Shown: positions 1 through 11,780, counted from the stretch's first letter. The stretch: DNA of 64,000 bases from Phascolarctos cinereus (GCF_002099425.1 NW_018344165.1:1649501-1713500), one strand, 5' to 3'. Notes: a model not told the origin generated them from the sequence alone. Translations and numbers: made by a program.

Positions 1-539
1 AGAAGTAGAGGACAAACTCTTATAAGGATAAGATGGCAGACACTAGTAAGAATAACAAATCTCATCAAGTAGTCAACATTATTTGAATCATAACTACATG
101 AAGTTAACATTATATGTAAAATATAGTAAATGGTCCCAGCCTAATGAAAATGTTTAAAAATAAGTTTTTATCTGTTTATTAGCAAAACATCAAAGGGCAA
201 GAAAAATTTCTTTCTGATTTCAACCTTATTGCTAAATTAATAGTTATAGACAGAAAAAATTTTTAAATTACTAAATATTATACTTAAGGATAAACCTACA
301 ATATGACAAAAACATCACTGTCATTTAAATTATTTCAGCAGCTTCGACTGAAATTTCTTCTCTTTCTTTAATCTTTATGCATATACTGATTGGTGCAGAG
401 AGCTTTATCAACATTTCAGCAGAGAGCTTTATCCACATCTCAGCAAATTTGCATGCTAACATTTCTCATACCATGATCCAAGTATAGTTGGACAACCTGG
501 AAAATTATCTAAAATAGTAATGCTTTTAAAATTATATTA
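1..539. other. A/T-rich stretch without a gene; one 24-bp tandem pair
   Basis: No coding exon or recognisable repeat family is seen here. The only local structure is a two-copy direct repeat of 24 bp at 397-420 and 421-444 (core AGAGAGCTTTAT), differing at about two positions. Confidence 0.5.
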
Positions 540-1075
540 CTAGTTCTCTTTGTGATGGCAAAGAACTGGAAATAGCAGGGATGCCTGTCAATTGGGAGAT
601 GGCTAAACAAGCTGTGTCATATGACTGTGATGGAATACTATTGAGCTGTAAGAAATGATGAGCTTGATGACTTTAAAAAACATGGAAAGGCTTGCACGAA
701 ATAATGAGGAGCAAAACAAGCAGAACCAAAAGAACGTTGTATACAATAACGGCAATATTGCTTTAAGAACAACTCTGAGCAACCAAGTAATTTTGACTAT
801 TATAAATTCCCAAATTAACTACAACAGACCTAAACTTATGAAGGAAGATGCTATCTGCATCCAAAAAAAGAAATGATAAATAGATGTATAGTATGGATTT
901 ACAGATATATGTATGCATGTGTATATACATATATATACACACCCACACATACATATTTGTGTCAAATGGTAGCCTTCTCTAAGGGCAGGGGTGGGGGGGG
1001 GGACAGAGAGAGGGGAAAAAAGTTACATGATAACTTTATTATATATTTAAAAGGAAAAGCAAGTTGTACATAATA
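540..1075 (+). mobile_element. L1 LINE 3' end, 5'-truncated and old
   Basis: The stretch starts in the far C-terminal part of L1 ORF2 (AAAGAACTGGAAAT, then GGAATACTATTGAGCTG) and runs into the 3' UTR typical of marsupial L1. It is clearly more diverged than the other L1 ends in the window. The 3' UTR holds an alternating TATG/TACA tract at about 899-955 and a G-rich run at about 985-1002. Confidence 0.75.
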
Positions 1076-1434
1076 GACTGGCAGTTTTGTGTGCAATCCT
1101 CTTTTTTCTATTCTACTTTGTTATGGAAATGCTTGTTTTACTTCTTAAGTTCAGAATTTAAAAAAAAAAGACATACCTCAAAAAGTGATATTGTTTTCCT
1201 TGCAATATTTTATAACAGCTGGGCTAAAATAACTTTACAACTAGTCTTCAAAAACAGCTTTAGTCACTCATACTTTCTTATATAACTCCCAATGAACTGG
1301 AAGCTATTCGTGCTGTAGTCTCTCTCTAAGCAAAAGAATTTCAAGACAAATAAACAAGTGCTGCTTATCATTTTAAATCCCCTTCTTCACTAACTCCCAA
1401 TAAAATTGTTAGGTAATCTTCAAACAATTTAAAT

Positions 1435-2074
1435 TCAAAAGGACCCACATGTACAACAGTATTCATAACAGCTCTTTCTGTGGTGGCCAAGAATTGGAAA
1501 TTGAGGGGATGCCCATCAGTTGGGGAATGGCTGAGCGAGTTGTGGTATATGAATGTAATGGAATACTATTGTGCTATAAGAAATGATGAGCAGGCAGACC
1601 TCAGAAAAACATAGAAAGACTTATATGGTCTGATGCCTACTGAAGTAAGCAGAACCAAGAGAACATTGTACACAATTAACAGCCATATTGTGCAATGATC
1701 ATCTATGATAAACTTTGCTCTTCTCAGCAATACAATGATCCAGGACAATAACAAAAGACTCAGGATGGAAAATGCTATCTACATCCAGAGAAAGAACTAT
1801 GGAGCCTGAATGCAGATTGAAGCATAGTATTATCTTTTTCTTTTGTTATTTTTTGTTCTTTTTCTTTCTCCTGGTTCTTCCCTTTTGTTCTGATTCTTCC
1901 TTTACAACATGACTAATGCAGAAATATGTTTAATATGGTCATACATGTACGGCCTATATCAGACTGCATGCCGTCTTGGGGACAGGGGAATGGAGGGGGG
2001 TGGAATTTTAGAACTCAAAATCTTATAAAAGTGAATGCTGAAAACTAAAAATAAATTAATTTTTAAAAAATTTC
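1435..2074 (+). mobile_element. L1 LINE 3' end, 5'-truncated
   Basis: Starts at AAAAGGACCCACATG, passes through the last part of ORF2 (GGAAATTGAGGGGATGCCC, GGAATACTATTGTGCT), then the 3' UTR, and ends in an A-rich tail. AATTTAAATTCA just before the start and AATTTCAATTCA after the tail look like a target-site duplication with one mismatch. Confidence 0.85.
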
Positions 2075-2084
2075 AATTCAGACT

Positions 2085-3240
2085 TAGATTCTTAAAATCT
2101 AGCCACTGCTCAGATTCTTAAAATCTAGCCAATAGCTCACTAACGTTCAGCTTACTTAAGAGTCTGCCCAATGTGATGGATGTTCTAATAAACCTTGTCA
2201 TTGGCTGAAAGAAGACTTGCATCAAATTCTTTCAGGCAGGAACCGTATGCTGTGATTTTGAAGTTGCAGCATCCCTAAACCCCTAAAACTCAACATTTTG
2301 GTGGCCCATATGGGGAAACTGCCTAATCCCAAATTCTTCTCCAGCCAAGACTGGAAGGTATGTAGGCCTCTCCCCTGTCTCCTTTCTTGCTCTGCAGTGG
2401 AGAGTTGCTCTCCAAGCACCAAGGCTTGGAGGTGCTTTTTGGGCAGACAGTTACGAGGCTGTCTCACACTCGGCCTGACGCTCTCAGGCTCTCGGTCCAC
2501 TGGTTCAGTTTGAGACCATGGACATGGGTACGCCTTCCACAGCAAAGAGGACAAGGAGGGACACCCTATCTGGAAGTGTATGTTTAATTCTGTCAATTCT
2601 CTCGGTGCTAGGGAGTTGGGGAAAACTGCAGCTGCCTTTTGGTTCCCTGAGACTTACTTCCTCCCTTCCCTCTACACCCCTCAATCCTCCTTCAAGGAGA
2701 TTACAGGGAAAAGTTAGAACAGCTAAAAATATCTTAGCAGATTATGAGGTTTTGCGATAGATTATTAAGGAGTTTTGAAACTCCTCCTCACAACCCTACT
2801 CACTCCTTTCTCCCACTCCCTTCCCTTGAGTCAAGAGGGTATCTATTAGGGGCAGCTAGGTGGCACAGCGGATAGAGCACCAGCCCTGCGGCCTCAGACC
2901 AAACATTTGACACTTACTAGCTGTGTGACCCTGGGCAAGTCACTAAACCCCAATTGCCTAAAAATAAAAAATAAATTACAAAATAAAAAAAGAGGTTAAC
3001 CCCTCTCATAGGAGAAGAGTTTCACCCTTCCCCCCTCACCCTTTGATTTCACCCTCCCCCACCTGGGAAAGGAAGGAGGGGGGAGGAGCAGCAGCTACAG
3101 TGTGGGCCGCCCCTGGCTATGGACTTGGGCCCTAGGGCAACCTTGGCCTGGAAGCATCACCCAGGTTCAGCACATTCTGCTCAAGGTAAAGAAGCCAGCC
3201 TTTTAACTTGGAACCTAGATTGGAGGGAGACAGGGAAATG
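2085..3240 (+). mobile_element. Fossil of an LTR retrovirus: 3' part of an LTR plus leader-like DNA
   Basis: AATAAA at about 2190 is followed by a U5-like stretch with TTCTTTCAGGCAGG, an LTR end near 2295, and TTGGTGGCCCATATGGGGA, which resembles the start of a retroviral internal leader. The U5-like part matches the reverse complement of the LTR at 58.6 kb, so both belong to one family. Class I is likely from the leader style (inference). The copy is broken, old, and interrupted by a SINE at 2849-2990; both outer limits are uncertain. Confidence 0.45.
2849..2990 (+). mobile_element. tRNA-derived SINE, short marsupial type
   Basis: Opens with GGGGCAGCTAGGTGGCACAG, continues with GCGGATAGAGCACCAG and the CORE-like TAGCTGTGTGACCCTGGGCA, and ends in an A-rich tail. 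Similar flanks AAGAGGGTA and AAGAGGTTA suggest a decayed target-site duplication. Confidence 0.9.
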
Positions 3241-3329
3241 GGTGTGATTTGGAATTAGAAGACCTGGCCCTTCATCTCATCTGACACTTTACAATCTAAT
3301 ATGAATGCAGTAGTCCAAGTGACTTGGTC

Positions 3330-3996
3330 AAGTTGTGGAGGAAAACAGATCATACAAATGGGAAAAGGACCCATATGTACAAAAACATTTAAAGCAGCTC
3401 TTTTTTGTTGTGGCCAAGAATTGGAAATTGAGAGGATGCCCATCAACTGGGAAATAGCTAAACAAGATGTGGTACATGAATGTAATGGAATACTATTGTG
3501 CTATAAGAAATGATGAGCAGGTAGACTTCAGAAAAACCTGGAAGGATTTATGAGCTGATGCTGAGTGAAGTGAGCAGAACCAGGACAACAGTACGCATTG
3601 TGCGATGACTGACTTTGATAGACTCAGCTCTTCTCAGCAATGCAAGGATCTTAGACGACTCCAAAAGACTTGTGGTGGAAAATGCTGTCCACATCCAGAG
3701 AAAGAATTTTGGAATCTGAATGCAGAAGGAAGCATACTACTTGTTCTACTTTCTTTTGTTGTTTTGTTTTCTTTCTTCTTTCTCATGGTTCTTCCTATTA
3801 GTTCTAATTCTTCTTTACATTATGACTAATGTGAAAATATGCTTAATATGAACATATAAGTAGAGCCTATATCAGATTGCACACTGTCTTGGGGAGAGGG
3901 GAGGAAAGAGATGGAGAGAAAATCTGAAATTCAAAATCTTATGGAAGTGAACGTTGAAAACTAAAAATTAATAAACTGTTTAATTAAAAAAATAAA
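3330..3996 (+). mobile_element. L1 LINE 3' end, 5'-truncated
   Basis: Starts in the last part of L1 ORF2 (GGGAAAAGGACCCATATG), continues through GGAATACTATTGTGCTATAA, then the 3' UTR with TCTTGGGGAGAGGGGAGG and an A-rich end (AAAACTAAAAATTAATAAAC). Confidence 0.85.
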
Positions 3997-4034
3997 GGAA
4001 AAAACAACCCCCAAAAGTTTAAATTCAGGTTGAG

Positions 4035-5950
4035 TTTTTTCTTTCATAAAAATATAAGTTCTGGAAGGCATCCTTTTCCAAAATAAGCCTAATTCTGCCA
4101 CATTAAAAAAATCTGATGCCCAGTGTATCCACTTTCTTCTATTACTTTCTTCAAAATATGATATTGAGTTGCCATTGACTCATCCACATAGGCTGCCTCT
4201 CCAGTAATTTTTAAAATTCTGCACATGACTTCAATTTTTAAAGAAAATAAATTAACCAATACTTGCAGTAACAATTTCTTCACTATTTCATTTCCATTTT
4301 CCTTCACTGCCTTTTTTATAGCTTTGGTGATACTTATTTCTATAAGAATATTCAATTCTTTAGAAAATACTCATTATTATCTTTATTCTTAATATTTACA
4401 TTTGGTTATCAAAATGGACCCTTGACACATAACTATTTAAACAAGACTTTTTCCATATGTAAAAATATTTAAGAATAAAATGCTCACCATATTTTAAAAA
4501 TATAAATTAAAATTCCATTAAAACCCAGTAAATATGGAGGTTAAAGAAAAGAAAAACAATTTCCATTTTCTTCTTCCCAAACCTCTATATTACATGAACC
4601 ACTGTTTTCAGAATAGCTTATAAAACCCAAAACCTTAGAATTTTTTTCACTGGTCAAAATAATTCCATTAAAGACAGCATTGGTAAACTACAAATACTGT
4701 TTTCCTCTTCTATAGTACTAGAGAGATTTGGGAAGTCTTCTCTAGCACCACAATTAGTGTGAAGTAACCTGCACTAAATCTAGCTGCTTGTTTTTTTCAC
4801 CACTGGATTTCGAATGTATGATTTTCTACATCAAAATATTCTCTGAGCTGACTTGTTGAGTCATAACGACAGTCTAGAAGCAAAAGAATAGATGGACTCT
4901 GAGATGAAGCAAACTTTTGTGCAGGATCCCAATGTCCTTGACATTGAAAATCCTGGTTTTTTATCACCTGTACTTCCCCCAAAGGCAACTCTAGGAAACA
5001 TGGTACAATTCCAGTCATTTTATAGATTCATTCCTTTTAAAAGTATTTCCAATAACAGGGTCAAATGATCCAATGCTATATTTTACTCTACTGGATCTAT
5101 TGTTATTTTTTAACTCCACAAAGTCAAAAACTAACTTGGATGTAATATTAACAATCTGATATTGAATACACTATGCAAAGTTTCTGTGTTGTTCACTTAA
5201 AAGGTAAGCCTGAAGATCTTTATATTTCTGCAGTAATATTCATAGTCTACTTTCTTTTTTTCTCCCTTTCAGGTATAGTTAAACTGAAGGGCCTTCATCT
5301 TTTCATAATCCGTTCTGTTTCTTGATTTAGTCTATGTTTGCTCCTGCACACTATACATCTTATCCCTACAAAACTGGCTGCAGAGTTTAGGAATGAAACA
5401 GTTTTTAAGAAATATACTGGACAACTGAAGGTAAAATGGTACGTAATGGTGGTCTTCATTTCCCACCTCTACAAATGACTTTTTGAGCCGCCTCTTTGTT
5501 TCCAAGTTAGCAAGTCACTTCCCCACCTCTCGTTCATGTGCTTGCTTTCTTGATCACAAACAACTCTTTTTTTCTTTTGTTCAATATAGTATTTAATATC
5601 ATCAATATGAAGAATTTCTACTCTCCACGAAAAAGCATTTGAAAGTATACTATTTGAAGGGATGAATTCATAATGCTCTTTGACAGCTTCTTCAACTAAT
5701 AATTTTCCTTTGCCAATAGGTACTGGACCTGGAGTCCTGAAAGAACTTCTGTCATATCTGGGATGAGGTAAAATATTTCCTCATATATATGCTAATAGTC
5801 AGCAGAAATATGTCCAAATATCTGAGCAAATTTTGCTTCCTTCTTACTTGAAATTTGAAAATTTTTATCTTGGCTGAGAAATTCTTCTACTGTCCAAGTA
5901 AAGGCCTTTACTGCAGATCCTCATGGATCCACATCTATGCTCGTGCTTGG
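4035..5950 (-). pseudogene. Processed pseudogene of DBF4 (CDC7 kinase activator)
   Basis: Read on the minus strand, scattered frames match DBF4 in order. From high to low coordinate: VEEFLSQD and KKEAKFAQ near 5860-5800; IPSNSILSNAFSW and YYIEQKKK near 5690-5580; FYLQLSS near 5440; LLSEQHRNFA near 5200 (the zinc-finger motif region); and WEEENG near 4585, close to the DBF4 C-terminus. About the first 100 codons are missing or unrecognised, several frame changes and stops are present, no introns separate parts that lie in different exons of the parent, and a T-run near 4030-4040 on the plus strand could be the poly(A) end. DBF4 activates the CDC7 kinase at S phase; this copy cannot encode it. 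An open stretch at 4797-5018 lies inside the copy and was not matched to DBF4. Confidence 0.8.
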
Positions 5951-6069
5951 GCTCTTCAGCAAAAGTGGAGGCAAGCCACTGACCCTTGTATTGACAGGCA
6001 GCATGCCCCCATTAATAAATGTTATCTTGCACAGAAATCTACCTGTTTACCTTCTGTTAAATTCCAACT

Positions 6070-6300
6070 GCGATATTTATGTGTCATAAAATGCTATTAT
6101 AGTGTAAGAAATGTTGAAAGGGATGGTTTCAGAGAAATCGAAGAAGACTTGTATGAGAAGAATCAGGGGAACAATTTATACAATGACAATATTATTGAGA
6201 TAAACAACTTGAAACACTTGGAAAATCTGATCAACATAATGATCAACCACAATCTAGAGGACTAATGATGACACATGCTACCCACACTCCTGAGAGGTGA
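6070..6300 (+). mobile_element. Old L1 3'-end fragment
   Basis: AAAATGCTATTATAGTGTAAG and the following CAATTTATACAATGACAATATT are decayed versions of L1 sequence seen better preserved elsewhere in the window. It carries no good 3' UTR. Confidence 0.45.
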
Positions 6301-6479
6301 AAGACTCAGACTAAAGAATAAGACATTTTTTAAACATAGTCAATGAGAAAATGTTTTGCTTTGCTATATATGTTTGTAAGAGTTTTGTTTTTCTTGCTGA
6401 CTGAAAAAAATACATAATTATAAAGTTATTTTTAAAGAAGTAAACACAAAATGAATTAGAATAAATAAAAAGTAATTTC

Positions 6480-6911
6480 TGGACATGGGAGGTGGTGGGG
6501 TGCAACATTAGCAGCTGGGGTAGAAAAGGCAATCCGGAGAAGCTTCCTAGAGGAGATAGCAATTGAGGTAGGCTTTAAAGGGAGTTAGCAATCCATAAGA
6601 GGTAATGTAAAGGTAAAGAGGAAGTGAATTTCAGACATAGGAGACAGGATTTGGAAGAGACATGGAACAGAAAATAAGTCACTTTGGCTGTCACATACAA
6701 CATGTGGAAGAAAATAATCTGTGGTAATTCTGGAAAGGTAGACTGGAGTCAGGATGTGAAGGATTTTCAACTCAAAAAAAAGTTTATATTTTAATTCAAG
6801 AGGCATGAAAGCAGCCATTGGGGCTTCTTGAGAAGGATAGTTACATGTGCTTTAGGAACATCAATTTGGCAGCTATGTGAAAGAAGGGATGGAGAGTGGG
6901 AGAATGGAAAA
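6480..6911 (-). mobile_element. L2 LINE fragment, ORF2 C-terminal region, antisense
   Basis: GTGAAGGATTTTCAACTC, AGTTTATATTTTAATTC and GTGCTTTAGGAACATCAATTTGGCAG are the complement of the L2 segment that reads 'CCTAAAG..CAGGTCTGACCATG' in the sense copy at 32.3 kb. It continues after the SINE at 6921-7239. Confidence 0.7.
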
Positions 6912-6920
6912 AGAAGGGCC

Positions 6921-7182
6921 GGGGCAGCTCGGTGGTGCAGTGGATAGAGGACTGGCCCTGGAGTCAGGAGGACCTGAGTTCAAATCCAGCCTCAGACACT
7001 TAACACTTACTAGCTGTGTGACTGACTCTGGGTAAGTCACATAACCCCAACTGCCTCACCAAAGAGAAGGAAGGAAGGAAGGAAGGAAGGAAGGAAGGAA
7101 GGAAGGAAGGAAGGAAGGAAGGAAGGAAGGAAGGAAGGAAGGAAGGAAGGAAGGAAGGAGGAAGGAAGGAAGGAAGGAAGGA

Positions 7183-7239
<57 letters not shown>
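6921..7239 (+). mobile_element. tRNA-derived SINE with greatly expanded tail
   Basis: The body runs from GGGGCAGCTCGGTGGTGCAG to the end of the CORE-like part near 7060. The usual A-rich tail is replaced by the GGAA/GA microsatellite. AGAAGGGCC (6912-6920) and AGAAAGGCC (7240-7248) flank the whole unit and differ at one base, so the microsatellite grew from the SINE tail after insertion into the L2. Confidence 0.85.

Positions 7240-7242
<3 letters not shown>
7067..7242. repeat. (GGAA)n followed by (GA)n microsatellite
   Basis: About 119 bp of GGAA units (one GGAG-type interruption near 7159) pass directly into about 58 bp of pure GA. It forms the tail of the preceding SINE. Confidence 0.98.
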
Positions 7243-7246
<4 letters not shown>

Positions 7247-7248
7247 CC

Positions 7249-7990
7249 AACTAAAAGGTCAGAAACAGTCCAGGAAAAATAATGTTAACAGAAGTGGAAG
7301 TGCATGATTATCTTGAAAGCCTGGTAACCTCAAATAAAGGATGTTCTGGTTTTATTTTTAAGTAGATTACGGTAGATCATAGAGTTTGTAAACCCTATAG
7401 AAGGAGTAAGTGGATAAGGCACACTTAAAATTTGAGGTAAAGGACTTAAAGGGCAAGCTGCCAAAGGAGAAAGGATAAGGATGGTATCAAAGGTACAAAC
7501 AGAGGTGTTAGTTTGCCAAGAGAAAGGCCTCTTCTTCCCAGATGCAAACAAAGGAGGAGAAAGTGGAAGATAGTGCTGAGGTAATTTAAGGTACAGTACA
7601 GAATTTGGAAGAGGAAATTCATGATGGATGGTCACAATTCTTTTCAGTAAATTGTGAGGCAATTTGATACTCTAAGAGGAAGGAATAAGTGGGTGGTGAA
7701 ATAACTTGAGAAAAGAGAAAGTTTAGAACATATTCTATGGCAATAAGAGAGTCATGCAGGGAAGAATAAATGGATGGCCATGCAACAGTGTTATTACATA
7801 GCAGAAATCTGTAGTGAACCCACTTATGTGGCTCCATTCATCACATCAGCATTTGGCAGTAAGCAGTAGAAAATTCAGATGATGGGAGTACTCTCTTGTG
7901 TCTATGGAAGTGTTAACGTGCTGGTTGACTCCTTTCCCACATTAGCCACGCATACAGAGTTATTCTCCCAAATGGGAAGGATTCCTGAAA
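7249..7990 (-). mobile_element. L2 LINE fragment, antisense, more 5' part
   Basis: TTTTCAGTAAATTGTGAGGCAA, TTGAGAAAAGAGAAAGTTTAG and GAAATCTGTAGTGAACCC are the antisense of upstream L2 ORF2 sequence. It joins colinearly with 6480-6911 across the SINE insertion. Confidence 0.6.
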
Positions 7991-8074
7991 GTAATCTAGG
8001 ATTGGGGCTTGGAAAGGTTAGGAGGGTAAAGAGGACAAGGGACAAGGGATTCAAGAGTGAAGGAAAGTCTAGTC

Positions 8075-8850
8075 ATACCAGACCTCAAACTGTTATAAAG
8101 CAGTAATTATCAAAACAACTTGGTACTAGTTAAGAAACAGAATGATGGATCAGTGGAATAGATTATGTACTAATTGTCTTACACTAAATGACCATAGTAA
8201 TCTAGTATATGATAGACCCAAAGATCCAAGCTTTTGGAACAAAAACTCCCTATTTGACAAAAACTATTATGAAAACTGGAAAAAAGGTACAGCAGAAACT
8301 AGATACAGACCAACATCTCACACCATATACCAAGATAAGGTCAAAATGAATATATGATTTACACCTAAAAGGTGATACCATAAGCAAATTAAGAGAGCAT
8401 GGAATAGTTTTATCTGACAGATTTATAGACAAGCAAAGAATTTGGGGCCAAAGAAGATACAGACAGCATTACAAAATGTAAAATAGATCATTTTGATTAT
8501 ATAAAATTAAAAGGTTTTTGCACAAACAAAACCAACGCAACCAAAATTACAAGGAAAGCAGAAAACCGGGGGGAGAAGGGAAATGTTGCAACAAATATCT
8601 ATGATAAAAGCCTCATTTCTCAAATATATAGACAACTGAGTCAAATTCATAAAACTACAAGCCATTCCCCAACTGATAAATGGTCAAAGGTGTGAACAGG
8701 CGATTTTCAAAGAAATCAAAACTATCTATAGAGATATAAAAAAATGCTCTAAATTGCTATTGATTAGAGGAATGCAAATTAAAACAACTCTGAGGTACTA
8801 CCACCTCACACCTATCAGACTGACTAATATGACAAAAAAGGAAAATGTCA
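8075..8850 (+). mobile_element. L1 LINE, ORF2 3' half (host of a nested L1)
   Basis: The sequence matches the post-RT part of L1 ORF2: ACAGAATGATGGATCAGTGG, AACTCCCTATTTGACAAAAA, then AATGCAAATTAAAACAACTC and ACACCTATCAGACTGAC. It breaks off at GACAAAAAAGGAAAATGTCA and resumes at 9471, where the missing ORF2 sequence continues. Stops and frame changes are frequent. Confidence 0.85.
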
Positions 8851-9461
8851 ACCCACATGTGCAAAAATATTCATAGCAGCTCTTTTCGTGGTGGCAAAGA
8901 ATTGGAAATTGAGAGGATGCCCATCAATTGGGGAATGGCTGAGCAAGTTGCAGTATATGAATATAATGGAATACGACTGTGCTATAAGAAATGGTGAACA
9001 GGCTGACTTCAGAAAAACCTGGAAAGACTTACATGGTCTGATGCTGAGTGAAGTGAGCAGAACCAAGAGAACTCTGTACACAATAACAGCCACGTTATGC
9101 AATGACTAATATTGTTAAACTGAACCCTTCTCAGCATTATGAGGATCTAAGACATCTCCAGAGGCCTCGGGATAGAAAATGCTGTCCACATTCAAATAAA
9201 GAACTATGGAACTCGAATCGCTATCACTTATTTTTACCTTCTGTTGAGTTTTATTTCATCTTTCTGATGGTTCCTCCTATTGGTTTTAATTTTTACTTAC
9301 AACTTCACTAATGTGAAAATATGTTTAATGGGTATGCAATATCAGATTGTGCACCATCTTGGGGAGGGTGGGTGGGAGGAAGGGGGAGAAAAATTTTCAA
9401 CTCAGCATATGGAAGTGATTGTTGATAAATCAAAATACATTAATAAAATTTAAAAAAGAAA
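8851..9461 (+). mobile_element. Younger L1 3' end inserted into an older L1
   Basis: A 5'-truncated L1 (ACCCACATGTGCAAAAAT to AATAAAATTTAAAAAAG). It is flanked by AAAATGTCA at 8842-8850 and again at 9462-9470. Its 3' UTR (ACATCTCCAGAG, CGAATCGCTATCACTT) is of the same subfamily as the L1 at 60.8-61.5 kb. Confidence 0.9.
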
Positions 9462-9470
9462 AAAATGTCA

Positions 9471-10235
9471 GATGTTGAAGGGGACATGGGAAAAGCTGTG
9501 ACACTAATGCACTGCTGGTGGAGTTGTGAACTGATCCATCCATCCTGGAGAGCAATTGTAACTATACCTAAAGGGCTATACAACTGTGCATACCTTTGAT
9601 CCAACAGTACCACTACTAGGTCTATATCACAAAGACATCCAAAAAAAAAGGGAAAAGGACCTTATTTGTACAAAAATATTTATAGCAGTTCTTTTGTGTG
9701 GTGGCTAAGAATTGGGAATTGAGGGAACGTCCAATTGGGGAATGGCTAAATAAGCTGTGGTAATGATTGCAACGGAATATTATTGTGTTATAAGAAATGA
9801 CAAGCAGGATGATTTCAGAAAAAACCTGGAGAGACTTACATGAACTGATGCCTAGTGAAGTGAACAGAACAACAAGAATGTCGTACACAGTAACAGCAAT
9901 ATTGTTTAATGAAGAACTGTGAATAACTTGGCTATTCTCAGCAATGCAATGATCCAAGACAATCCTAAGGTGGTAATAATGAAGCATACTATCCGCCTCC
10001 AGAGAAAGAAATGATATTGTCTGAATACAGACTGAAGCATGCTATTTTCTACTTTCTTTCATTTTTTTCTTTCATTCGAGTCTTCTTGTACAAAATGACT
10101 AGCATGAAACTCTTTTATATATTTGCACATGTATTACCTATATCTGATTGCTTATTATCTCATCGAGGGGAGGAAGGGAAGAAAGGAGGAACAGAATTTG
10201 TAACTCAAAACTTTAAATAAAAATATTTTTTTAAA
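9471..10235 (+). mobile_element. Continuation of the older L1: ORF2 end and 3' UTR
   Basis: Starts at GATGTTGAAGGGGACATGGG, the ORF2 sequence that should follow 8850, and runs through TTTGATCCAACAGTACCACT to a 3' UTR ending in AAAATATTTTTTTAAAAAAA. Together with 8075-8850 it is one element split by the insertion. Confidence 0.85.
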
Positions 10236-10244
10236 AAAAAGAGT

Positions 10245-10635
10245 AAAGGAAAATATAGCTGACCTGGAAATGCAGCCAGGACAGGGAAGATGGATTGGGA
10301 CACCAGGGAGTGAATGTAGTACATAGAAATTGTAATAAAGACAGGATAGATTTAGAAGGGTATGTTACAGTGAGAGATGAAAGAGATTATTTATGATCAG
10401 CTAAAAGAATTTCAGATTTATGAGCTGTAGAGATTAAACGACTGTGGGTGATGTTGAGAGCAAAGATATAATCAACCATACCCATGTACGGCTGGGGTGG
10501 AATGAAGACAAAAATCATGAGAATTTCAAAAACTGATGAACTAGGAAGCAAAAATATTTTTAAGGACTGCACCCAACTAGCACTGACATTAATTGCTTTT
10601 ATATTTGTCAATTTGATAAGTAGGCCTCACTTGTT
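10245..10635 (-). mobile_element. Probable L2 LINE fragment, antisense
   Basis: The purine-rich strand and short matches to upstream antisense L2 text suggest L2, but decay is strong. Confidence 0.3.
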
Positions 10636-10639
10636 ATTA

Positions 10640-11780
10640 AAAACCTGAAGGTTGAATAAAGTTCTTGCTATGGTTATATATAACAAGAAATCTTGTTGAT
10701 TTTAACATGTATGGAAGACACTTTGTGGAGAAGAATCTTTACTGTAGCATTTACTAAATCAAATACTTGCTTGTAGTCAAGCAATAAGGACAGAGGAGTA
10801 TTATATTCTCTGTATCTTTTAGTCAATTACGAAACTATAAAGATGTGCCCTGCTGTATAATGCTGTTTGCAAAAGCCTGCCTGTTCCCTTCATCAAGGAT
10901 GCCCTTGATACAAGTATCGAATGTTTGCATAAAAGACTATAGCAATTAACTAAAGAAGCAAAAAGGTCAATAGTTTAAGAGTTTCTCAATTACCTTTCTT
11001 CAGAAATATAATCTGTAACTTTTTTAGATCTCTTGCCAAGTCACAGATTGTTCAATACAGCATATATAATCAAAGAGGTTATCCCTAAATATGGTGAGGT
11101 TCTCCAGATACTCCTGTTCTCCGGTACTGAAAGCTTACAGCCCCAAGAATGGAAGAGCCTCCTAAATGACATTCATAATGAATCAACAGTTTGGCCTATC
11201 AATATAAACCAAGTAGGTAAAGGATGTCTATTGTCCAGATTATGAAATACAGTTGGATGAACAGCCTATAGACCTAGGATGGTTACTGCAGAAAAACAAG
11301 GCTGTCTTTCTTGGAAAATATTAAGAGATCAGGCTAGATTAGATTGCCTCTCAGAAAAATGTGCAGTGGTTTTAATAACCCCAAGCATCTTCCTAAAACA
11401 AAAGCCTATCTTTTCAACATTAATATTCTTCCACTAATACTGCACGGCTATGAAAAATATAATAAGAGTCTCTAAAGAATTAAAGTTTCAAATCACCCAG
11501 AGAGCAATAGACAGATACCACATTACCAAACAATAACTGCAAAGAAATAGTGTAACGGTATCACCAGAGATGTATACTCAGGAAAGCAGGTAGGCCAATT
11601 ACGAAGGTTATCATGGGATAGCCAATAGCACGTGCTCTACTGGTATCTATACAACACCATGCACTCTGGAAAAAAGTCTCCCAGGCTATTAGGAGAACTC
11701 CCAGTTACGGATTTACAGAGGGACGCTGGCTGCACAAACTGCCAATACAGATGAGTTCTGAACACCCACACCAATGAGAC
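10640..11780 (+). mobile_element. Decayed RTE/BovB-like LINE, ORF2 C-terminal region
   Basis: Broken frames resemble the C-terminal part of RTE-clade proteins: FNINILPLILHGYE near 11420-11455 (family pattern FN..VLP.LLYG.E) and QRAIDR near 11505. Many frame breaks. The family may have supplied the tail of the longer SINEs listed below. Confidence 0.5.

Noticed and set aside
2222-2596. 124-codon minus-strand frame
   Set aside because: It is antisense to a retroviral LTR/leader fossil and has no recognisable domain.
7056-7250. Repetitive Ser/Leu/Pro open frame
   Set aside because: It is a translation of the GGAA/GA microsatellite.
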